Made by a program: the position numbers and the translations under genes. The notes under the pieces are model-generated. The model was not told the DNA's origin and ran no database searches. It was given only the letters and a program-made list of their open reading frames with translations. From Corylus avellana (taxonomy: Eukaryota > Streptophyta > Magnoliopsida > Fagales > Betulaceae), in the NCBI RefSeq assembly GCF_901000735.1, contig NC_081544.1:29940095-30004094 (forward strand): DNA of 64,000 nucleotides, in the 5' to 3' direction. Of this stretch, positions 36,107 through 64,000 are shown piece after piece (the stretch's first letter is position 1; each line of letters opens with the position of its first letter).

Positions 36107-38016
36107 CTAAGAATTTTGAGACCGTGTCTGGGACGGTGTATAGTATGAATATATGCTGCTCCGCACCGGCAACACATTCGGACTAAGCTGACAGACCCTG
36201 CCAGCATACTCAGGCTTATTTCCATGCGCCTGAGCATACGTGTCATCAGGTGTCCACTGTACCGTCCCTTCCGTCATGGTCTTACTATTTGCCGGGTCAG
36301 TGGGCATCAATTCCTTCATCCTCTACTGTACATTAAAAAACAAATTAGCATCTCGTATAAGGAACGTTAATCATAAGTAATTTATCAAAATATATATGCT
36401 TGAGTACTTACACATCTCTCCCTGACCACGTCATTCGAATAGCCACCATCCTTCGTTGTGTGAGTAGTGACGTAACTTTTCGCTCGAGTTGGAGGAGTGC
36501 CACCCTTGGCTACGGTCTGCATAGAAAATATATCAATACAACAACAACAAAAACAAAAAAAAATTAAGAAAAACATAGACCTAAACAACCGATTTTATAT
36601 ATATATATACCTCTTGATATGTCGCTCTAGCGAAGCTCATCGACCCGGTGCAGTGAGGTGTGTTGTTTTTTGCTCGCAATTCCTTCATCTTGGCAGCAAA
36701 CTCCTACATGTATATCAATCTTAAAATGTCAGGCCTAACCCAATTATAATTAATGAAACTAAATAATTACAATTAATTCCACTAGCCAATTGCTCCTTTT
36801 GTCTTCCTATTCAAATATATTCATATATTTCTTTACTATATGGACAATAATCAACAACGGGAGATTGATCATCACAAGCCTATGAACAAATTAAAGTAAA
36901 CCAATCAAGAAGACATATTCTAAAAACACACCGGACATGCCTGATTTTTCGGGTCACACCATCTCCCCAACAAGACATTCAAGTCCTCGGCGTTGTATTT
37001 CCTAACGGCAGCCTCACCCATTCTCGCCTTCACTGAGTCTGGAGTATCGCCCTCCTTGATTTTTACCTTGCGTTTTATAGCGTGTCTCCAACTCTTCAGC
37101 TTCGAGCCCATATCTTTGAAGGCGTCTCTTTTAATCGCCTGAAGATCGTATTTAGGCGGCATGTAGAACTGAGTCTGCATATATACCAAGTAAAAATTAG
37201 GCGTATAATTGCACACATTAACAACGTTTAAAATATTGAAAAACACATGCAAAAATATGAGAAAAAATTTAACCATACCATCAAGGCGTCCCATACATCT
37301 TCCTTCGCACGGGGATGTACATGCTCTCATTCATCCCGGAGCCTAACATAAGTCCCGGCCCTTATGGCGTTGCCGGTCTCCCTTTTGAATTTCATCCCAC
37401 TAAATCCTACGGGCTGCCACGCTTTATTGTACTCGCAGACAATTTTTTGCCCTGGGGGGACCTCCCACTTCTTGTTCGATGGTGGGATGTCCACCACCTG
37501 AAATTTGGGTGATGCCGTCTCCCCCGATCCCTAACACATTAATAATTGCAAATGTTAATTGTTTGAAATTTAATAGTAACTACGTAGTATTAAATTATTT
37601 GAAATTTAATATTGAAAATTTATAAATATTCAATATGGGTATTTAAAGTATATATACTTACTTATTGTCCGGAGCTGGCAAATGCCCAACTCTTCTGGAG
37701 GATCAGCGGCCTCCAGGCCCCCTAAGCCATCATCCGCGTCCTCCCCATAATACTGTGTCTCGCTATCATCCGGAGGCGATGGCTCACTGTATAGGATACT
37801 CGTGTTCAACTCAGGGGGGAACATCTTCTCTACCTCACCATGCTCACATACCCCCAACTCGCTCATGGTAGGATATTGTCTTCCAAGATCATATGAGGCA
37901 TCCGTGTGGTACGGAACCTGCTGAGACCCTTCCCCATGCTCAGAAAGTAAGAGTCTATACCCCTGGTCGTCTATCTGTATGGACCCCCGTCGTCTACTCT
38001 TCCCCCTCGTACTCAT
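36107..38016 (-). pseudogene. CACTA TNPA-like / transposase_24 gene, degenerate
   Basis: Minus-strand exons in order. From 38016 to about 37673: MSTRGKSRRRGSIQIDDQGY, acidic DDSETQYYGEDADDGLGG, donor GTAAGT. About 37532-37280: VVDIPPSNKKWEVPPGQKIV, GFSGMKFKRETGNAIRAGTY, with an in-frame TGA after RLRDE. About 37175-36930: FYMPPKYDLQAIKRDAFKDM, EGDTPDSVKARMGEAAVRKY, LLGRWCDP. A further exon about 36580-36420 includes TTHTTKDGGYSNDVVRERC. About 36319-36107: MKELMPTDPANSKTMTEGTV, GNKPEYAGRVCQLSPNVLPV. This order is that of the plant Ptta/En/Spm accessory transposase family. The stop at about 37323 indicates decay. Exon limits are approximate. Confidence 0.7.
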
Positions 38017-38262
38017 ATTAACCTGCAAAACACATAATATACCCAATTAATTATGTATATAATAGATAAAAAAATGCACCACAATACCCAATCAGTGTAT
38101 AAAGAAATAACATTAAATACGTCAAAATAATGTGAACTATATATATTATTAATGTTTTAAATTTTTTAAAACCACATACGGATCTAAGTCTTGTTGGATG
38201 TAGTCAATGCCATCCTGCGGATCCACTTCATTATTCCTGGTCAATAGAAGCGGCTCACACTC

Positions 38263-38362
38263 NNNNNNNNNNNNNNNNNNNNNNNNNNNNNNNNNNNNNN
38301 NNNNNNNNNNNNNNNNNNNNNNNNNNNNNNNNNNNNNNNNNNNNNNNNNNNNNNNNNNNNNN
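38263..38362. other. Assembly gap (100 N)
   Basis: A placeholder gap of unknown true size. It hides the transposase part and right end of the CACTA element and the promoter, start codon and first codons of YSL copy B. The relation of copies A and B across it is therefore not proven. Confidence 0.99.
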
Positions 38363-39882
38363 AGGAGTGACGGGGGAAAGGTTGTTTCAAGACATGGAGG
38401 TATTGCCGTGGAAGAAACAAATCACCATAAGGTCTATGGTGACAAGCTTCATTTTGAGCGTTTTATTTAATTTTATTGTGTGCAAACTTAGCTTAAGTCC
38501 TGGGTACATACCATCTTTAAACGTTTTAGCAGCGTTTTTAGTATTTATTATCGTCAAGTTCTACACTGTCATGCTTGACAGATTTGGTCTGTTGAAGCAG
38601 CCCTTCACTAGGCAAGAGAACACAGTAATCCAGACCTTTCTTATTGCGTCTTCCGGAGTGGCATTTAACGGTAAGTTCTTTCTTCTTTCTTTCTTCTGCT
38701 TTTCGTTTCATGCATGCAATCTTTTGTTATTGTTCTAATGGTGTAAGTTGAGGAAAAATGTGGTGGGCTATTTTAGAAACCCTCTTAGAACTTGGGCTCT
38801 CTGATGTAACTTGAGCTTACTCTGGAATTGGTTGCGCCCAACACATTTTGCAAACAAAACCAAAGCTTTTAGAACATATATATTTACGGAATTTTTTGAA
38901 CTGATCCTTTGATTTTTGGATTATTAAAACTTTTTGATAGTTTGAAAACTAATCATATTAATCTGTTTGTAATTATTAGGTGGGACTGCAAACTATCTGC
39001 TAGCGATGACTCCTTTAATAGCTAGCCAAGGACATGAAGCAATCGCACCAATCAACTTCAAACACCTCTCTCTTGGCTGGATGACTGGTTTCCTCTTTAC
39101 CGTGAGCTTCGTTGGCTTATTCCTTAATTTGATGCTAAAAAAGGTTATGGTTCTTATGATAATTAATATTTAATTAATCTGTATTGTGTTTTGTATTTTT
39201 CGATTCCAACTTAACTGGCCTTAAATCTTCTCACATATGCAGATAATGATCTTAAAGCACAACTTAACCTACCCCAGTGGTACTGCAACTGCATCCATCA
39301 TCAACAACTTCCACACACCCAGAGGAGCCAAGCTGGCAAAGTACTAAGCATTCACATAAATTGTATTAATGTAATCCAATTAATCTAATTAATATTCTTG
39401 CTCGTCTAATGCATTCATTTTCATGAATACAGGAGACAATTTAAATACATGGGTTATACCGCCTGCTGTAGCTTTACGTTTGCCCTTTTCCAGTGGTTTT
39501 TTGCTAATGCCAACGGTTGTAGAGGACTTTCGAACCTCCCTACCTTTGGTTTTCATGCCTATGCAGAGACGTAAAGTCTTTTCCAATTACTTAAAAAGAC
39601 TTGCTGTGTTGTTAGTCCCCTAACTTGGTTTAATTTGTAAGTTAGAAAGATCATTGTCTGAAATCTTAACTCGATCTCTCACAGGTTCTACTTTGATTTC
39701 TCCTTGCCAAGTATTGGTGCTGGCATGATTTGCTCTCACAAGATAAATGCATCTTTGCTTATTGGAGCCGTCATCTCGTGGGCAATCATGTGGCCTCTAA
39801 TTGAGGGCAAGAGGGGTCACTGGTATAGAGCTAATCTCTCTGCAAGTGATCTTCATGGCATTCAAGGCTATAGGGTACTGCT

Positions 39883-39935
<53 letters not shown>

Positions 39936-40889
39936 TCAAGGTGCACATAATAATTTTATTTTTATTTCTCTTGTTCATCTTGCTAGGTTTTTATTTCTAT
40001 TGCCATGATGCTGGGTGACGGTGCTTTCCTCCTTATCTCTATGCTAATCAAAACTTTAAGGAGTCTCGTAAAGGAACCATCTTTGGTTATGGTCCCTTAC
40101 GTTGCCAATTACGATGAAAATCGACGGAGGGAGTTCTTCTTGAAAGACCAGATTCCCATTTGGATAGGTTTGCTTGGGTATGGTATCCTTGCATTCATAT
40201 CCATTAATGTACTCCCCCTCATCTTCCCCCAATTGAATTGCCATCATCTATTGGTTGCCTATATCCTTGGTCCACTTTTGGCTTTTTGCAATGTGTATGG
40301 CTGTGGATTGACAGATTTGTCCCTTGCCTCAAATTATGGCAAGGTTGCCATACTCATTTTTAGTTCTTGGATAGGCTTTCACAACGGGGGAGTTATCGCG
40401 GGTCTTGCTTCTTGTGGAGCAATGATGAGTATATTCTATTCTGCTGATCTTATGCAGGACTATAAGACAGCTTATTTGACTCTGACTTCTCATTCCTCCA
40501 TGTTGGTTAGCCAGGTTATGGGTACAGCCGCAGGATATATTATGTCCCCCTTGATTTTTTGGATTTTCTACAGAACATACTCTGTAGGTGATCCGGAAGG
40601 ATCATATCCTGCACCGGACGGATTATTGTACCGTGCAATTGCAGTCTTTGGAGCCAAAGGTATTCATGCACTTCCCAAAAACTGCCTTAATCTTCCTATC
40701 CTATTTTTCTGCATTGCTATCGCTACAAATGTTTTGAAAGAACGGCTGAAACATTACGAAACCAGATATGGGATGCATAGATTTGTACCAAATGCAATGT
40801 GCATTGCCATCCCATTTTACCTGGGAGGCTTTTTTGCCATTGACATGTGTTTGGGGAGTTTAATTGTATTCATATGGCGATGGCGATAG
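38363..40889 (+). CDS. YSL metal-nicotianamine transporter copy B, 5'-incomplete, premature stop
   Basis: Exons 38363-38670, 38980-39143, 39243-39340, 39433-39570, 39685-39874 and 39987-40889, all GT-AG with phases closing, give 599 residues in the window. The exon plan matches the minus-strand YSL at 11.7-16.3 kb. Seen: [95 protein letters not shown] and a long last exon with [20 protein letters not shown]. At 40887 a TAG follows IVFIWRWR. Reading through in the same frame gives 56 more family-like codons ([20 protein letters not shown]) to a TAA at 41055-41057. The copy thus either makes a protein lacking its last helix or is a young pseudogene. Intron 5 contains a poly(T) run of about 45. 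The N-terminus is lost in the gap. Confidence 0.85.
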
Positions 40890-41057
40890 TGGAGCATTAA
40901 CAGACAAAGAGCAGATGAATGTATAATTGCTACAGCATCCGGGCTGATATGTGGGGATTCTTTATGGGGAGTTCCAGCGACCATACTCTCCCTTACCTAT
41001 ACTAATGCTCCTTTTTGCTTGAGGTTTTTTCCTGCCCATATCAATCACAAGGTGTAA

Positions 41058-42596
41058 GAATTTTGAGAGAAGATTAATCCAATTCAGATCTACAGTTTCT
41101 TCTGTATGTTTTGCAAGAATCTGGCTTGTATGAATTACTATTCCACTCGATGGATCTGGTTTTTTTGTATAATTTGCTCTATGAATGTACGCTCTACCCT
41201 CAAAAGGCATCTTGTATGATACCTTTACTAGTATTTCGCTATCAATACTCCATTTACAACAAACTTTTTCATTTCCTTAATTTCCTTCACTTAAAACTTT
41301 ATTTCCCCATCATATGTACCAACTCTAACTAATTCCCATTTGATATCTACATAATCTTATCCTCCAAAAAAGGAGAATTTTCATGTCTCAAGTCATTTCT
41401 AGTGCGCCATATGCAGCCCCACAAAAAACAAAAAAAAAACAAATGCAAGTTTTTACGAAATTTATGGTGCTAATTAATTGTATTTTGGCAAAAAAATAAC
41501 CAAATAAATAAGCCTCACGTTGTATATATATTACTAGTGGAGGTGGCACGTGCAATGCACGTGCTTGGTTTTCTGTGTTATGTATCACTATAATTGTTAA
41601 CATTATAATTGATATGTATATATTATATTATAAAATATATTTAATTTCTAAATTATTGAACAAATATTTATTAAATTTTCTAAACAAATAAAGTAAAATT
41701 ATAAATTAAGTAAATATGATATTAAAAAAGAGTTAATTTGCGTAGTAGAGATATGTTGTTACTTCAAATCAAATGGTATTGAAATATATATATATATATA
41801 TATATATATAGCACATTCATGCTTAAGGTTTTTATCTCAACCAACTTATAGGTACATAAAATTGTAATTTGATCAAATGTTTCCTTATTATAATGCATCA
41901 TAGGCCTTGAAAAGCTATAAAGTTTAAAATAAATCATGTTACCATAAATAGCAAAAATTTAAAAGTATGCATGTATGAATTATCACCATAATAGTATATC
42001 AACTTTTATATTTTCCTTTCAACAATCCTTATAACTTGAACATAAATATTACCAAAAGCATGCCACCATCAAATTATGCAACTAACTTAATCCAACCAAA
42101 CTATTAGAGCATTTAACACTCTCCAATCACACGCCGGCACATGTCAAAAGCTGTAAAAAGAACCGACAGAATTATGTCTTTTAACATTTTTTCTAATTTA
42201 AAAGCATCTTACACTAGCACAATCATGATATGGGATTGAGGCTGTTCAAAATTATTGAATACCTTATCATTAAAAAAATAATAAAAACAAAAATTGTGTA
42301 ATCTTAACACTATCAGACATGGCACTACTAATGCTGGAAAATTTGAATGGAAAAAGAGCCGGGACGGGAGGGGGGGGGAGGAGGGTGTTATTCTTTATAC
42401 TCTATAGAACAGCTGCACTACATGACATTACAAAACAAGGCCTCTCTCTCATCCGCTTAAAAAGGATGAAGAAGAAATTTCCTCCTAGGAATACATCAAA
42501 TACTACCAGGCCCCAGAAAAAAGGGGAAAAAAAAAATTTTGAAACAGACTCGGGGCTTTTCTTCCACAAGAATAAATTAATGGAACACCTGTAAAA
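41058..42596. other. Intergenic stretch between YSL copy B and the AAA gene
   Basis: No gene seen. It contains a (TA)n run at about 41786-41812, a G-rich run at 42368-42378 and a Helitron-like terminus near 41534. The two genes converge here, so both 3' UTRs should end in this interval. Confidence 0.6.
41534..41562 (-). mobile_element. Possible Helitron 3' terminus
   Basis: On the minus strand an 8-bp-stem hairpin GCACGTGC-ATT-GCACGTGC is followed about eight bases later by CTAG and a host T. A short hairpin 8-12 bases before CTRR, next to a host T, is the hallmark of Helitron 3' ends. The matching 5' TC end was not located to the right, so the element's length is unknown. Confidence 0.45.
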
Positions 42597-62053
<19,457 letters not shown>

Positions 62054-64000
62054 CTGTTATGCATTATATACTCTGATGTCAGGTGAGGGTGAAGTCACAG
62101 TTCACGGGGCGAAGAGATCATGCTAAAGGGTTTCAAAAGATAGATGACAAATATGACCCTTCCATACAGCATGCTTGTCATTTGTCACAAAATTAAAGTC
62201 CAACCAATTAGTAGCATAGCACTCTCTTATTTCCACATGTAGGCTAAATCTCCTAAGACCGATGTGCTACCAATTACATGCCCCTCGAAAACCAATTCTA
62301 ACCACACATTCAAAATTTGGAACTAACTTATGGTAGCACTCAAACTAATAATAACTCAGAATTAAGCACACTCCTACAGACAAGCAGCCGAGGGTAAAAT
62401 CATGAAAAACAAAAAAAGAAAGAAATGAACAAAATTATAGAACAGAAATTGCACAAAGTGGCACAAACATTGATCATTAATGATAATGCAGCATCAAACA
62501 ATTGAGCAACTGCAAAAGGTTATTGAAATCCAAATTATAACATACATTAAAAGGTTCAAATTCCATCCAAAAAACAAATCCTTGGGTTGAACTTGAAACT
62601 AATTACACTTTCATTACTTACTTTGCCAGCCAAGAGTGAAACTAATCCTTGAGACGACAGATTGTCTACTTCTTCACTATGACATACTAGAGAATTGTGG
62701 TCTTTAGTGTTTGGAGCTGTTTGGAGTTTCATGGGCTAACCGTTGCTCATTTATTGGCGTCTTGCAAGAGACAGTTGAAAAACATTGTGGTGGCAAAATT
62801 TGGAAGATATTCTGTATCATGCAGTCTATTTGTCGAGAGAGGAACACAAAGAAATTTGAGGGGTGTAGAATACCTATACTTTTTTTTTGATAGGTAGAAT
62901 ACCTATACTGACATTGAAATTTCCATTTTTGTGCTCTCTCTTTGACTGGACATTTGACTACAAGTTGCTTTTCTCACCAAATTTGGGGAGTTTTGGGATC
63001 TTCTGAATTTTAGATGTTACATTTTTATTTTTGGGTTTTTTCTCTTGTATTGCACGTGAGAGGGTTGCACCCCTATACTTTCCATGTACTAGGGTTGAGA
63101 AAAAGACCTTTTTTTTTGTTTGATAAGTAATTATTGTATATCTCAAAAAGCGCAAGCGCCTATACACAAAAAGTATACAAGGAAACTAGAGTAAACCCAC
63201 AAAAACCCACAAGAAACCTCACGAATCACCGAACCACCCATAAAGACCTTAATCAAGGTATCTAAAAGATGCTTTCATCGTTTATGTTCTTTTCTCTTTC
63301 TGAGGGCAGGAGAAGCAGGTTAGCGGCCCCACTCCAACATGTTTCTTATCTTTGTTATCCCAATTTTTTTAATTATTTGATATTGGAAAATGTGTCTACA
63401 TACTAGAGCATCATTTATTCTGATATCTAAAAAAAGGTTAAAAGCTGACAGTCTATGAAAACACTTCTCTTTGTTGGTGCTTCACATTCATTTAAATTAC
63501 ACGGGCCTCATGCTCTCCACAACAAAGGAGCTCTCCTAAGCTGATCAAAGCCTTGTGTTTCATTACAACTGCTCACCAGGGATCTATTATACCATATGAT
63601 TACAAAGGTGCAAGTGCTGCTTAAAAGCCAAGCAGACATAGGATACAGGAGATCCTCCCCAAAAGCTCAAGGCAAAGGAGAAGGATGTCAGTTTTACGTT
63701 TGATCAAAAGGAGCCAAGGGGCATCTCGAGCAGTGTATATGGGTAAGGTGAGTGTATATGGTTGCAGCCACAATGGAGGCGTTGGTCCAAGGAGAAGAGT
63801 TGACAGAGTTTGTTAAATCATCGAGGGTTAATAGCAAGGATTTTATATCACAAAGGTGTTCTAATAGGTATGGCTAGTATTTGGCGTTGGCGGAATATGG
63901 GGGTGGTGGACAGAGAGGCTTTATTGCAGTTTCGAAGGGTGTAAAAGGCAAGGCTAGAGAAGTTGTGCCGCCGAGCTGAGGGGATAAAAGTTTTGTTTTC
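62054..64000. other. Upstream part of the AAA gene region, no exon assigned
   Basis: The AAA protein needs several hundred more N-terminal residues, but I could not place an exon here. Bases 63690-64000 on plus have LINE ORF1-like wording (for example EALVQGEELTEFVKSS, broken by stops), suggesting another element fragment running off the window edge. The interval is therefore probably a long, transposon-bearing intron. Confidence 0.4.
63110..63250 (-). mobile_element. LINE 3'-end fragment
   Basis: On minus: TTTCCTTGTATACTTTTTG, TGTATAGGCGCTTGCGC, TTTTTGAGATATACAATAATTAC, TTATCAAACAAAAAAAAAGG. Same family and orientation as those at 58.4 and 60.4 kb. It is not adjacent to any exon seen. Confidence 0.6.

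Larger units (their letters stand above)
34269..38262 (-). mobile_element. CACTA (En/Spm) DNA transposon, partial
   Basis: The left end starts CACTACAAAAATCGTCAG at 34269, directly inside YSL exon 4, with ATG at 34266-34268 as the likely 3-bp target site. Subterminal DNA (34300-34510) is packed with direct and inverted GACGTGTCAAAA words, as expected for transposase binding sites. A minus-strand gene with a transposase_24/Ptta-type product covers 36107-38016. At 38186-38262 a minus-strand frame (TRNNEVDPQDGIDYIQQDLDP) resembles the C-terminal end of the main CACTA transposase. The right end and most of that transposase fall in the following gap. Confidence 0.85.

Overview
The window is nuclear DNA from a flowering plant, most likely a woody eudicot. 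The genes are intron-rich, with AT-rich introns and GT-AG splice sites. The families are plant ones: YSL metal-nicotianamine transporters, a mitochondrial 4-hydroxybenzoate polyprenyltransferase, pheophytinase, HIR, PPR and a plant-specific AAA-ATPase. Plant LINE, SINE, LTR, CACTA, MITE and Helitron-like pieces fill the space between and inside them. I suspect a Fagales-like genome from the style of the repeats, but that is only an impression. The draft assembly has three N gaps: 2477-2576, 30938-30957 and 38263-38362.

Layout. 1-8 kb is a graveyard: a copia-like fragment, a truncated and frameshifted pheophytinase, a PPR remnant next to a gap, a partial HIR/SPFH gene on the minus strand, an RNase H remnant and a Mutator-like MITE with a 9-bp target duplication. 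From 8 to 11.7 kb I find no gene. 11732-16309 (minus) is an intact six-exon YSL transporter of 690 aa. 16.4-19.8 kb holds a tRNA-derived SINE, a small MITE and diverged repeats. 19876-25995 (minus) is an intact eight-exon PPT1/COQ2 gene of 400 aa, for ubiquinone synthesis in mitochondria. 26841-32755 is a tandem array of at least nine units of about 0.7 kb. Each unit fuses a gene promoter/leader and first codons to the 5' part of a gypsy-type LTR. The array runs into a broken YSL copy (A), which is cut by a CACTA transposon at 34269. After the CACTA sequence and a gap comes a second, nearly complete YSL copy (B, 38363-40889, plus strand) with a premature stop near its C-terminus. 42597-62053 (minus) is the C-terminal 637 residues of an AAA-ATPase of the Arabidopsis At1g50140/At3g19740 type. 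I located 18 exons; its 5' end lies beyond the window. One of its introns (4.8 kb) carries a degenerate LINE.

How it fits together. Only three loci look capable of making normal products: the first YSL, PPT1 and the AAA-ATPase. YSL copies A and B record a recent local duplication followed by invasion by an LTR element and a CACTA element. The LTR-gene junction was then amplified in tandem. That array is the most unusual structure here.

Method. Exon boundaries were worked out by hand from splice consensus, reading phase and remembered family sequences. Phases close exactly for YSL-1 (691 codons with stop), PPT1 (401 codons with stop) and the AAA gene (638 codons with stop). No database search was possible.
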